Assembly: GCA_023101725.1 (NCBI GenBank)
Contig: JALJCO010001293.1
Span: 556,001 to 620,000 of the forward strand
From: Atherinomorus stipes
Taxonomy: Eukaryota > Chordata > Actinopteri > Atheriniformes > Atherinidae
Direction of reading: 5' to 3'
Length of the DNA: 64,000 nt
Under the pieces are notes generated by a model. That model searched no databases. It was given only the letters and a program-made list of their open reading frames with translations, and had not been told where the DNA came from. Shown one piece after another: positions 23,449 to 35,229 of the stretch. Position numbers and translations under genes: made by a program. Within the stretch, counting starts at the first letter, position 1. Each line of letters begins with the position of its first letter.

Positions 23449-23779
23449 GCCCAAGTGCGAAGTGCAGACGAACTGAGACGAACATGGCTGCTTGCTGCTC
23501 TTATCTATGCTGCTGTTTGCTCTTAAAAAGAAAAAAACGGATATGGATCAAGTCATGGAGGTGTTGGTGTTTGCAGTGAGGATGTTTTACGCCGCAGAAG
23601 AAGTTGGAGGTGAGATAATTATCACTTTTAGGAAACGTGGTTCCTCTGCTGTTTACTGGGAAGCTAACAAGCTAGCCACTCAGCTGTTCTCGGTTATGTT
23701 TGCTGAGAACTATAAGTGGAAGCATTCCTGTGCTTTGGAGGCATGGTTTCGGGGGGGCCCTCCTTGATAGAGCCCTGAG

Positions 23780-23808
23780 CCCCCCCCCCCCCCCCCCCCC
23801 CCCCCCCC
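23780..23808. repeat. Poly-C tract
   Basis: About 28 consecutive C residues. Length is likely variable and uncertain in assembly. Confidence 0.9.
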
Positions 23809-23849
23809 GCCCCATGATCATTTGGATCATCCAATAACTCCAGAAATCA

Positions 23850-24235
23850 ATTATCAGATCTTTAGTGTGCATGTTACAGACTTGACACAAAGCTCAAATC
23901 ATCTCCAACTGCTTTCGAGAACATGACGATGAGTCCAACGGCCTCCACAGTCACCAGATCTCAGTCCAGCAGAGCAGCTTTGGGATGTGGTGGAACGGGA
24001 GATTCTCGTCATGGATGTGCAGCAACTGTGTGATGCTGTCATGTCCATATGGAGCAAAACCTCTGAGGAATGTTTCCAACACCTTGTTGAATCTATGCCA
24101 CGAAGGACTGAAGCAGTTCTGAAGGTAAAAGTGGGTCAGAACCAGTACGGTTTGGGTAAGAAAGGTTTACATAGTATAAAAGTCACTGGAAACATTTCTG
24201 ATTTTGTTAGTAAAATGAAGTAAAATAGGAAAATA
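23850..24235 (+). mobile_element. Tc1-like transposase 3' fragment, third family, copy a
   Basis: The frame contains 'SPDLSPAEQLWDVVEREILVMDVQQLCDAVMSIWSKTSEECFQHLVESMPRR', the C-terminal end of a Tc1-like DDE transposase. Related fragments are at 42000-42165 and 54017-54245. The N-terminal half and terminal repeats are not visible. Confidence 0.8.
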
Positions 24236-25788
24236 TGAATATGGAGCTTCTTTATTCTTGACATTGTCATTTTGTCTGCAGAGGATTAAAACACTTCCTC
24301 CAGCTGACCGGCTTTCATGACCAAAGAGGACTTTGGCTTGTTTTGACAGTTGGACTTTGGGATGTTGGGCTGGTCACCTGAGTTGGATAAACAGTGTTTG
24401 TTATTATCTGAAACTCCTCATCTGGAAGAAAAAAAAAAAAAGCCTCAAGAATGAGGAAATCCGTGTGTTATTTTGACCCCCTTCTTTTTATTAACAGGTG
24501 TCATGGGCCAAAGGGTCACTAAGTAGTAAAACACATGAATGGTTATGTGAGCTTTGAATTTGTTAGGAGTCAATAAGAAGTCTGCAGTCATGCGGTTTCA
24601 TAACTTGGGTGTGTTTGCTTCACTCAGTTGCTTATTCACTTCCGAACTGGGATTTTTTTTCTCTCCTTTTTTTTTTATGACAGGCTTTAATCTATGTTCC
24701 GGTCATGATAAAACAGAGATCAGAGTTTATAGCTGTGCACTAAAACAATCATCTACATATTTTGGTAACACCAGAAATCCATGTAGACGTTAATTTTAAA
24801 CAAACTGGACGGTGTGAAAAGGAATAAAAACCTTTAACGTTGTAGCAACACAACTGCTACTAAAACCATCTTGAATATAAACTGGGTGAAAGTTATGACA
24901 CTGAATAAAGACCTAAGTATTTAGAGTTTAGCTGAAAACTCAGAGCAGATAAAGAAAGCACAGAACACAGAGAGGGCAAAGGTCAGCCGCTCGGTTCAGC
25001 TGCGGGCCAGTTTGTTGCTTACTGAGGGGTCTTGTAGAGGAGATGCACGTGTCCATTGTATGAGTGGAAAATGTCATTTTCCACCAATTTATCAGTGTTG
25101 ACAGAGCTCGTATTTGAATAATAAAAAACAACTCGTGAATGCCAAAAGATGCTCAAATTAAGGTTAAATGTAGCTTGTGTATGTAAACAGTCATCTTTTT
25201 TCACTTTTTGCAGACTAAATGAAAGTCGTCATCTAATGAATGAATGCAGCATTTATTTTTGATATTGTGACAAAAACAGTCACAACAGGTCAGCAAACAA
25301 ATATAACAAAACAAAACAAATAAATCCGAATATAAGTCTGAAAAGAAGGATTTGTCTGGCCCCGTTCCCACCAGCGGGTCTGGGTTGCGTCGGGTCGCAT
25401 CGGTCCACGTTTTTTTGCGTCTCCACAGATAAAAACTGGGACGGGTACCCTTATATCCGACCCTGCATGGCCTACATTTTTGGTACCCTTCAGTGGGGGT
25501 ACTGATCTAACCGATCCGGACCAAAGAGGCGGAGCGAATACACTGTTCCTTCCTGCATGACCCGGCGTAAAAACAAAGCAGGGGGCGACTCCTTTGTTTC
25601 TGTCACGTGTGGTGCGGTGCTTTGGTTAAAAGGCACTGCACTGCGATGATGTCATGCGATCACGTAGCAGCGCTATCGGGTGAAAGGTAATTTCTACAAA
25701 TTACTCTGTTGTTACTTTCAAAAGGCATCATTAAATGCCTACTTTGCAGTTCTTTGTATATTTTTAAAGGAATAGTACACCAAAGATT
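24236..25788. other. Unassigned; possible repeat at 25365-25690
   Basis: No gene is supported. The GC-richer block 25365-25690 ('ccgttcccaccagcggg', 'gggtcgcatcgg', 'ccgatccggaccaaagaggcgg') contrasts with the AT-rich surroundings and has the look of a MITE, but I cannot prove ends. The start of a common fish repeat ('TTAAAGGAATAGTACACCAAAG') lies at 25764-25785 and is interrupted by the next element. Confidence 0.4.
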
Positions 25789-26126
25789 GGCTGGACGATT
25801 ATGGAAAAATTTACACGATTTTTTGCTGATTTGAAATCAGATTATATCACCATTTTAATATTTTAAGGTTTTTGACCACATTATTAAATATATTAAAATT
25901 AAACGAAAATAATTAAAAAGGAAGGGTAAAATAAGAATATTTTAAACTGATAATAGCAATAAAAATGAATACCAAGTCTACATGCTTCCTGTTCTTGCTC
26001 CCTGCAGTTTGCTTCCTTCTTCACCAGCTGTTCCTTCAGGATAAATTGTTTTTTTGATTCAGTGTTTTTATGATTGTGAAAAGGCAAAATTGAAACCGAT
26101 TAAAATTGATAAATTGTCCAGCCCTA
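25789..26126. mobile_element. hAT-like MITE with 7/8-matching target duplication
   Basis: The left start GGCTGGACGATT is mirrored by the right AATTGTCCAGCCCTA. The flanks CAAAGATT (25781-25788) and CAAAGAAT (26127-26134) match at 7 of 8. Removing it restores the common fish repeat text 'aggaatagtacaccaaagaatgatgcg...actcaccctcatg'. This supports both the boundaries and the insertion order. Confidence 0.7.
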
Positions 26127-26264
26127 CAAAGAATGATGCGTCTTCATTTTCTACTCACCCTCATGCTGAACAAGACTGTGGAGCCATTTAATATCTCAAA
26201 TGCAGCCGGAGATCTGTGGGGGGGGGTTGTTGTCCCCCAACTTTCATATAATGGAGTTCACCGG

Positions 26265-28100
26265 CGACTGAACCAAAAAGGTCCATAAAAATCCACAAAA
26301 ACTTGTTAATATTCGTCCATACTGCTCGTCCAATGTAATCCAAGTGTCCTGAGTGGGTAGCATCCATAATTTACTTGAAAGGACATCATTTAGTATACTC
26401 TTATAACCTAATCAGTAGAACATTGCCGTTTCTATTTGCACGTTCATGACACTATGGAAGCCGCGGCGTTCAGCGCCTACTCTGCCGATAATGCAAGCAT
26501 AGAAGAAGAAATTCGCCGTTTACATTGTGCATAAGAGGGACAAACACAAGAGGGGTTGGCTATTGATTTAAAACAAAGAAAAAGAGAACACGTGCGATCT
26601 CGTCTTCCGTAGTGTCGTGAACTCGTAAGGGGCACGCTTCGCGGCAGTTAGATGTATTTACGACTAGGGGTGGGCGATATTGCCAAAAAATGATGTCACG
26701 ATATATTTTCCAAAATACCTCGATGATGACATCACAGACCGTATTACCGTCTTATTGAGAAGTCAGAGCTTCTGTAAAATCCTTTCACTCATACCCACTT
26801 TTAATAAAACCTCTACAGTTCCATGGTTCATTAACATTATTACACATATGTGTCAATATTACTGCTGCATGTGGCATTTTACAGATAAAATGCTTCAAGT
26901 TTTGCCATTTTAACTACTTTAATCATCAGTTCATTTATTTTTTTTACATACTGAGCAACACAAACTGGGTATAGATGCAAAATGCAACTTGAATGAAATT
27001 TACAAACATCAGCCCACGCAAGTAAGCTAGATCTATTCCTTCCTTTATCTCACTAACCATTCATGTATGTGGAACGTCCAGCAGCTCATCTCTGTCCATC
27101 GTCTTCACATGCAGCTCCACTCACTTCTTGGACGCTGCTAACGTTAACATGAACTTGTGCAGCAGTGGTGCTGCTAGCTGCCTTGTAGCTAAACATTTAG
27201 CAGCATTTAGTAGCTTCATCCGTCAGTTCCCACCCAGCCTGTGTCCAGCGTGGCCTCCGGAGCAAATCACGGCCGTTTTAATCATTCATTTTCTCGTGGA
27301 TCCCCGCACTCATGGACGCTACGCATCTCACACGTTACGCTAAAGGCTGGTGAGAGTTGACATGCGGCGAAGGTCGGGACAAACCCGCAACGCTGCTGGA
27401 ACTGAGCGAGACCCGGTCGGCTGCCGGCCACCCTGGAGTACCGGACGTTCTGTGATTCTTCAGAACACACAGATGTCCGTCCTCCTGGACTCCACACGTA
27501 ATCAGCTTGTCTGCCTCTCGCCCCGTCGCCGCTGCGTTCACGTGCAGCGTGGATTTCTGACAGCTTATCCTTTCGATGAGGCAGCGATGCAGCTTCAGTT
27601 AACAAATTTTGATGTCCATGTAAAATGATTTATTTCCCGGGATTGTGTGGCACGAACAACATAGCCATCACGAGTGAGTCAATGATGGGGGAACAGATGC
27701 TGCAGGGTTGAGGTGTGATTGAATGACGTCATCAGGCCGAAAATGCGTGATCATGTGTTATCACGGTATAAGATTTTCTACCGGTGTCAAAAAAACTACT
27801 GGTGTTATCACAAACGATACGATATTGCCCACCCCTACTATACGATACTACGGAAGCCGTGGCGTTTTTTTTTTTTCTGTAACACAGCAGCTTCTGTAGT
27901 GTCGTGAACTCGCATGAACGTGCAACGCGGAAGTGCGATGTTCTCCTGTTAAGGCTACAAAAATATACTAAATGATGTTGTTTTGTGTAAATTATGGACG
28001 CTTCCCACTCAGGACACTTGGATTACATTGGACGAGCAGAATGGAGGAATATTGACAAGTTTTTGTGGACTTTTATGGACCTTTTTCTTCCAGGTACCGG
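26265..28100. mobile_element. Inverted-repeat element interrupted by a hAT-like element
   Basis: The left arm (about 26275-26375) and right arm (about 27985-28085) are inverse copies over roughly 95 bp with few mismatches ('gtaaattatgga', 'actcaggacacttggattac', 'attggacgagcag', 'acaagtttttgtgga'). A second inverse pair, further in, is 'ctatggaagccgcggcgtt' against 'gtagtgtcgtgaactcg'-flanked text. The middle is occupied by the hAT-like element at 26665-27837. Confidence 0.75.
26665..27837. mobile_element. hAT-like non-autonomous element (TAGGGGTGGGCGATAT ends)
   Basis: The left TAGGGGTGGGCGATATTGCC is mirrored by the right GATATTGCCCACCCCTA. These ends are typical of fish hAT derivatives. 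The inner sequence has open frames of up to about 107 codons on both strands but no recognisable transposase text. The flanking 8-mers do not match cleanly. Confidence 0.75.
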
Positions 28101-28109
28101 TGAATCGCA

Positions 28110-28943
28110 TTATATTATGTAATATGATTTATTTTTTCAATTTTAAATCCATTATTTTGAATGTTCATATCAATATTTCAATGGATCTACAGCTCTACAA
28201 ACTTACGGTTTTTCCCAGTAGCAGCCATGTCGTGAATATCTAAACCTCACCAAGCACTGGCTGAGTTGAAAAAAGGGAAAGTTAGCCATGACACAAACTT
28301 TTCTTCAGCTTCAAAGCCGACCCCCAGGCTCCAAACGTAGACTTCATTCTGTGAGCTCGCAGCTGATGCAGAGGGACGGGGGTGATGGAAGTGGGCTGCA
28401 GGGGATTTGTAGCTAAATCCACAACAAAGGTTGAGGACAGGTTGTCAAAGAAGTCACCGCCAGCACTGAAAGAGGCAGCACAGGTTGTGGCTGAAGCAAA
28501 GAGACGCTGAGTAGGCTGCCATCCATGACCATTCCCTCACAATGCGACAGCCAGTGGTGGGGCCTGCCTCTGCTGAGGGTGTGTTGTGAGAAACAGTTAA
28601 AACACCCAATGAAGCTGGGGTACACAACTGATGATGGGTTGCAGTGGAAACTGCAGGATCATGTGATAAACAGCAGTTTGAATAAAGATGAGTTGAATAT
28701 TTTTATGAATGTAAATGTGCATTTACTGAATAAAGATGGGACGAGGGTAGTGGGTTTGTTTGGTATCCTTAATAACAGAGCCTCACATCAACTAGTAAAC
28801 TCTACTTGCATTGGCTTTGATTGTAGTTCCTTTTGTTTACTTACAATATGAGTAATATATAAATGTACAGCCTTCCTTTTCTCTGAGATAAAGGACTCTG
28901 TAACAGCAATTACCTCTTTGCAAAGCTGTCTTTTTTAATTCCT
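28110..28943. other. No feature supported
   Basis: Unassigned sequence without recognisable coding, RNA or repeat ends. Confidence 0.45.
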
Positions 28944-28947
28944 TTAA

Positions 28948-29574
28948 AGGGATATTGTGTAAGTTCTCCTGTTATCTATTCACAAAAATTGATTATTTCG
29001 TTCAAAAGTGTTTTTCCATTAATCAGTAATCACTACCATCAACAAACTGAAGTGCCCCTTTAAGCTAATTTACTGTTCGTATCATTCATTTATACATCGA
29101 ACGGGTCGGCTCGGTGAAGGCTGCCATGTCGTGTCGCCATGTTTTTACGTTCAGTAGAAGCGTGACAGCAGGAAACCCACAGAAACTCACCGGACACACC
29201 GGAGTTGTCGGCTCAGTTCGAGGTAATGCCTTTGAAAAGGAGGAGCGGACTGTTGCGCTGATGCTGGGTTCACGTGCAGTCGGGCAGACGGCCTTCGGCA
29301 ACAAACCACATCATTTTAATCACAGAAACCGAGAGAAAGACTGTAAAACCGGGGTCAGGGAAAACAATACGACATCGCCATGACAACATATCAGATGTAG
29401 ACTGAGTCACTGTAACTGACAGACCACGTCTTCACATAGATGCTGTTGATGCCTGTACATGCAGCGGCTGTCGTCCGTCTGGCTGGTTTCACGCGAACGC
29501 AGCATGAAAAGATGAAAAGTACGAGGGAGCTGCTCGCGATATACAATTGTTACACAATGTCCCTTTAAGGATGC
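28948..29574. mobile_element. TTAA-flanked inverted-repeat element
   Basis: The ends AGGGATATTGTGTAA and TTACACAATGTCCCT are inverted copies, and TTAA stands immediately outside both (28944-28947, 29575-29578). TTAA duplication points to the piggyBac or Kolobok superfamilies. The 89-codon frame inside is unremarkable. Confidence 0.7.
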
Positions 29575-29632
29575 AGCGATAGAGTTCATTTAGGTGACAC
29601 TGGTACTTTGACAGCAATATTTATTTTTTTTA

Positions 29633-29646
29633 TTGTACAATACATA

Positions 29647-29697
<51 letters not shown>

Positions 29698-29741
29698 AGA
29701 AAGTAAGAAATCAGGAAAGGGGCAAACACTTTTTCACACAA

Positions 29742-29782
<41 letters not shown>
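29633..29782. repeat. Two (TA)n tracts
   Basis: TA repeats at about 29640-29694 and 29743-29780. They generate long 'IYIYIY' frames on both strands, which are artefacts. Confidence 0.95.
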
Positions 29783-29788
<6 letters not shown>

Positions 29789-29794
29789 TACATA

Positions 29795-29995
29795 CAGTGC
29801 TCACATAAAGTTAAGGATATTTGGATATTAGGCTTTTCGTATGATGTCTAAAATCCACTACAACCTTTCCAGGTGAACTGAATTAAACCTTCTCTAAACT
29901 TTTCAATGCACATGTATATTCTTCAATGGTTAAATATTTATTCTGCATCATTCTGTTCTCCAAAAACCGAAAGTTGAATATCCCTTTTGTGAGTA

Positions 29996-30002
<7 letters not shown>
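29795..30002. mobile_element. Possible Tc1/mariner-type MITE
   Basis: The left 'gctcacataaagttaaggatatt' is roughly mirrored by the right 'aatatcccttttgtgagtag'. The flanking TA tracts fit TA-targeting insertion. Internal sequence has no coding text. Confidence 0.5.
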
Positions 30003-30038
<36 letters not shown>

Positions 30039-30130
30039 TAAAAAAGTGCTCAACAAAATGTTAGTTCAGGAGCTCCATCATGCTTGTCTACTTTTTATTC
30101 TTCTTTCTTTTTATATATATATATATTTTT
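30000..30130. repeat. (TA)n tracts
   Basis: TA repeats at about 30000-30034 and 30111-30126. Confidence 0.9.
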
Positions 30131-30275
30131 TCTGTTGAACCACAATTCAAAATCAATTTCAGAGTTTTGCTATATATATTTTTTTATTTTAATTTTTTCA
30201 ATTTCAACTTATTTCACTTGCAGCTGATTTTTTTCCCAATCTTTAATGGGAGGGTATGAATGATTTTGCAGACAC
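30065..30275. repeat. Dispersed repeat, second copy of 17300-17515
   Basis: It has the same order of shared words as the copy at 17300-17515, in the same orientation. Here a TA tract has expanded inside it. Confidence 0.65.
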
Positions 30276-30884
30276 CCCTGAAGTGGAGATTTTTATTTAT
30301 TTATTTATTTTTACCAAGAGTAAGAGAAAGAAATCATTTTGAAAAAAAGACCTTTAAAGTTTTGGATTGTAAAATTCTCCACATTTTTGCTCTATAACAC
30401 TATTTACAGACACCAGATCCAATCAGATTCATGAGCTGGAAATATCAAGTTTGGTTGAGATGACATCATTTAGGAAAAAGGAGACATTTCCGATTCCAGA
30501 CATGACGGGGTTCAGACGAGCACCACGGTGCTGCGCTCCGGTTAAAAACACCAACTTTAGCTGCATTTTGAGGGGATTTGGGTGCATCAGACAAAGTATC
30601 ATGAAATAAACTTCTAAAATGTTTATTTTTGACATTTTTTTACACTATCTAAAACAAAATATGTTGAAGGAAACAAACGAAAATCTCAAAATTGACCAGG
30701 TGATGAAAAAACTTTTTTTTTTTTTTTTTACCTGTGGTGCCTCCCCTTAATCTATATTTACCAGGGTCAAAAGTCTTCAAACTGTTCGCTTTAATTATGT
30801 TGTGCATCCTTGTCTAATGGCGTTTCTTATCATCACACACAAAAACAAAGACAACAGGGACGGGAGCAGTTACATGAACACATT

Positions 30885-30890
30885 TTTATT
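30885..30890 (-). promoter_or_regulatory. irs2: Poly(A) signal AATAAA, likely distal end of irs2
   Basis: On the minus strand the text is GCAATAAAAATGTG. Within about 60 nt downstream it is followed by T- and GT-rich sequence ('tgttgtctttgtttttgtgtgtgatg'), a good downstream element. Cleavage would fall near 30865-30870. A weaker TTTATT on the plus strand near 32297 could serve as a proximal site. Confidence 0.55.
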
Positions 30891-33231
30891 GCAATAGCTC
30901 TATTGAAAGCAAAAAAGTTTCGATAAATATAAACACTATGCCGATGCTCAAATCGCCTCTGAGTACCCCTCCTGCCCCCCTTTCCCTCCACGAGGAAACA
31001 AAAGAGAGAAAGACAGCGAGGGAGGAAAAAAAAAAAGAAACAAAAACAAAACAAGAGGATGGGGCACCAGCTGAGGCGCCAATCATAACATGAAAAAGCA
31101 ACGACTTTCCTTATTTACACAAGGAGGATTTCCATTTTCAACACAGTTTTCTTTTTTTAAACTAATTTTTCTTTTACAGGACGTACGTCGCTGAAAAATA
31201 ATGCACATACGAAGGATACACACCTCCACAGTAATTTCATTTAACTCTCTCTTTCCTGTAAAGCTAATGAACAACAGCATTCAACTCGGAAAACAAGAAC
31301 ACATGAAGCAGGTAAGATTGGGATTCGCTTCGTCTCCTGAAATTCCTTCAAAATTCTCAGAAGTTTCGAAAGCATTCGGGGGGGGTGGGGGGAAAAAAAG
31401 AAAAAAGAAAAAAAATCTGCACCTGATAGCAGGGTAATAATCATTATCTTCATCCTGTTTGCCACTGACTGTTAACTGTACTACACAGCAGCAAATGAAC
31501 TGTTTTATAGTTACAAAAAAATAAACATTAGGCAGGTTGTAACCCATTTTTTTTATACAAATAACTGCAAAATGCCTATGTACTCTTAAAAAAAAAAAAA
31601 AAAAAAAACCTAGCCTTGTATCGCTTTTTCAGAAAAGCTCTGAACCAACAAACAACCAAGAATAAGATGATCTGTTTCCTCTGTAAACTAGAATACAAAA
31701 GAAATAAAGATATCGGAGGAAAAAGGAAAGAAAACTTTGCATAATGATGTAGTATCCTCTCACTTCTACATCATTAAAAAAAAAAGACAGATTTGAGGTT
31801 TAACTGTTGCCAAAAAAAAAAAAAACAACAAAAAAACACTGTTTAAGTGTAAATAAATTCAGTTTTGACAAAAATTTTAACAGGGTAAAAAGTCCAACAT
31901 GAAGGCAATCCGACATGAACGTTTCTGAATAACGCTTCAAATAAATTAAGGGGGATTCATTCCGAAATTTCCCCCAAATTCCCCCCAAAACTCGAGCACT
32001 ATCTTTCTTCTTTTCTCTTTTTTTAAAATTTGCGATAGCATCAAAAACCCAAATGCGACATGTCGCCGTAGCATCGTAAACACACAAAAACATTTAGCAA
32101 ACAAAGAAAAACAAAATTTGTCCTGGGCTGCTCCCCACAATATATATTCTTGAAATCAAATCTTTGTTCGTTTAAAGGGGAAAAAAACATGAAATAAAGG
32201 TGGGGGGGGGGCAAATGAAATAACCTGAAATTGTTCCGAGTGTACATGTAAGACACGTCACAGACTTAAAATCTTTAAACAGCATTTTGTTGATGTTTTA
32301 TTTGTAATTCAGACCATTTAAAACATGAGCGTACCTGCCAGAGCTTCACAACGAGGGTAAAAGAACCAGGTTTACCTCCACATTCATCATCATCATTTAA
32401 AAAAAAAAAACAACAAAAAAAACTTAAATTTTCAAAAAATCCCTTTGGTTTTGGCTCCGTCATCAATGGATGAGAGGATGGTCGGGATTCTGTCATCAGC
32501 TCTGACACCAGTTTTAGCCTAAATGCTATAAACCTGCACGGAGCTAAAGCTACGACAAAATCCTTCGAGTAAATTTTACTGCCACAATTTTTAATTTTTT
32601 TAAACTGTCCAATGACGATTCAACAGTTGTGACTTGAATGTTGCAGGTTTGAACATTTTCTGGGTGTAAAGTTTAATTAAATTTACAGAATCTGTTGCTT
32701 AGAACACAATCAGCAAATCAGACGGGGACGTTTTTTTTTTTTACAGTAAATAAAGAGACAAAGCGGACATTTTTTCTTATATCTGTTAGTGGGGGAGAAG
32801 GGTGTTTAGATTAGCTAAAAATTTTGTGACTATTTGGTGAAAAGTTACAGTCATGGACTTCTATTTGTTGTTCTTTGTTGGATTCTGTCTTCAGATGCTC
32901 TTACATTTTCAGATTACTAACAAAAAGTTGGATTTTTAAGATAGCATCATCAAGGAAAATGGAATATTTGATGTTTTTTGGATTTCCAGCAACAAAAAAA
33001 GCAGGTTTTGTAGTCTGGAGCTTATACTTGAACTTTTAACAGCTGATTGTTTAATTAAAAACAAATATTACATAATTATCTTATTTGTTTGGTTATAGTT
33101 CTTTGAAATCAAACTGGTCACAACTTGAATCTGCTGACAGGAAATTGGAAAGATTTTCTTCACTGTTTAGGTCTACTGAAGATGATTTGTGACTTCACTA
33201 AATGTAAATACAAACGTACAGTCTATGTCAG

Positions 33232-33425
33232 GAATGTCTAATTCTGGTCTTCGGACCACCATTGTTAAATTTTTAGAGATTTTCCTGCTTCAACAATGAA
33301 CGGGCCATGAACAGGCTTGAGCAAAGTTGACATGCTTAGAGAATCAAGCCTGTTGGAGCAGGAAAACGCCTAAAAGCCGGCAGGACAGTGGGCCCTGCGG
33401 ACTAGAATTGGGCATCTCTGGTCTA
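33232..33425. repeat. Palindromic repeat related to 14600-14788
   Basis: 'ggaatgtctaattctggtcttcgg' is mirrored by 'ctagaattgggcatctctgg', and 'tcctgcttcaaca' by 'tgttggagcagga'. It resembles the CAGGG-type palindromic MITE but is more diverged. Confidence 0.55.
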
Positions 33426-34345
33426 AGGAGTCACAAACACTGAAACTCTGAACAAAGTGTTTGAGATGTGCAGATTTCTTTTAACCCCTGCTCTAAACGT
33501 GACAAAACCCCGTCCATCCTCCTCTCAGCTCCGCACCATGATGCGACAAGCCGCCACCAGCAGAAGCAAATTAAAAACGGGCTGATAAAAAGAACAGAGC
33601 TACCGTTAAATGAGTGAAAGCTAAACAATTTCTGAAGGGCGAACTGTCGGTCTTCGTGTTTGGGGCGACTTACGGGAGAGCAGTGCAATTAGAAAACTAT
33701 CGATGTTGGTGTGTGAAAGTGTGTAAGAGAGAAGAGCGAAGGCGGCGTTTGATGTGCGTGCTCGCTGCCCTTCAAAAGTGTGTTTGTGTGTGAGGCTGTC
33801 ATGGGGTAAGTATGTCCAGCTTGCTGCACCTGGGGCTGCAGCTCAGGTTACTGGAACCTCTTTTACGTCACCCAGAGCCACTGACGAACATCTAGCATGT
33901 GTGTGTGTGTGAAAAAAATCCAGTATGTAATCAAGAGGCGCTGACAAAGAACCAAAATGGCAGGGGGGGCACGTGACTGATGTGCGTGTGCCTGCCGGGT
34001 ACAGCACGCCATCTACCCGTGCATCCCAGGTGTCATCGCCTGCAGTTCGTGCTTTACCTTGCCCAGCACCGCTCTCCCTCGCTAACCTCAACTGCTGCGT
34101 GGGCTGCTTAAAACAAAACTTTAAATAAGAAGTAAAAATCTAATCGACTTCAGTCGAGTCAACAGTGCTTTGTGGAGAAAACTGAGACAAACCAGCGAGC
34201 AGCAGGGCGGGAAAATAACCTGCATCCGGTGGCAACAGCAGTTTCCAAACTGGGATTTTTCTGGTATCCAATCGCTTCACAGGCTGCATTCATTTTGTTA
34301 TTCGGGATTGTGTCGAGTCATAGTCTTGCCTACAGCTGTCAAAAC

Positions 34346-35229
34346 TAGGGATGCACAATATTGGAATTTTTTCCGATATCCGATATTCTAAAACTCATGT
34401 GGCCGATAACAGATATCAATACCGATATTAAAGCTGAAAAAAATAAGCAGCCATTGCAAATAGCAGTTTTGTTATCCGATTCCGACGCTTAGAAAAATAG
34501 ATGTGAGAAAAAAACATTGATACACTGAAATATTCAGATTTTTCATATGCTGATATCAAATTGATATTTAAAAACGCAGTATTGATCTATTTTACTCACA
34601 AAATCTTGTGAGATTTTATTGTTCTGTAACAAACTCACAATATTTCACTAATTTTCACGAGATTTCGTAACAGAACGATGAAATATCACAAGATTTCATT
34701 AGTAAAATAGATCAATATCGCGTTTTTAAATGTCAATATGATGCATATGAAAATTATAACAAAATTTGGGGGAATTCAAGAGATTTTGCAACAAAATGAT
34801 TAAATGTCACGAGACTTCATTAGCTAAATAGATTGATACTGCGTTTTTAATTGTCAATATATCAGAATATGAAAATTATTGCGATATTTTGTGAATTCTC
34901 GCAAGATTTCATAAAACGATTAAATATCTCGGGATTTCGTTAGCAAGATAGATCAATACCATGTTTTTAAGTTTCAATATGGTATCAGCATATGAAAATA
35001 TTGCGACATTTCAGTGTATCAATATCTTTTCCCACCCTTAGTCTTTAGAAGTTTTAGAGTCTGTAAAAAAATAAGTTTTTTTAAGAAAATAAGTTTGCTT
35101 TTTTTTATAGACTTTAGAAACAGCAAATTGATCGGTTAACTATCGGTGGGGTGTACCATGTCCGATACTCAGTTTTAAGGCTGATATCGGCCGATACCGA
35201 TAGGGGGCCGATTATATTGTGCATCTCTA
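34346..35229 (+). mobile_element. Composite hAT-like element A, in irs2 3'UTR
   Basis: The left end TAGGGATGCACAATAT and the right end, reverse-complemented, TAGAGATGCACAATAT form the inverted repeats. Perfect 8-bp duplications GTCAAAAC lie at 34338-34345 and 35230-35237. The outer left part ('ccgatatccgatatt...ctcatgtggccgataac') and outer right part ('ctgatatcggccgataccgatagggggccgatt') enclose an inner segment starting near 'ttgatacactgaaatatt' and ending 'cagtgtatcaatatcttttcccaccctta'. The inner part has four or so repeats of a roughly 120-bp unit carrying variants of TCTCGCGAGA. No coding sequence is present. Confidence 0.85.

Noticed and set aside
26680..27628. Frames of up to 107 codons inside the hAT-like element at 26665-27837
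   Set aside because: They overlap on both strands and contain no BED finger, RNase-H-like core or hAT C-terminal dimerisation motif.
29586..30138. Frames of repeated Ile-Tyr
   Set aside because: These are translation artefacts of TA microsatellites.
30833..32508. Minus-strand frames in the 31-32.5 kb region
   Set aside because: They are AU-rich, Phe-rich frames in the predicted irs2 3'UTR with no domain and poor start contexts.
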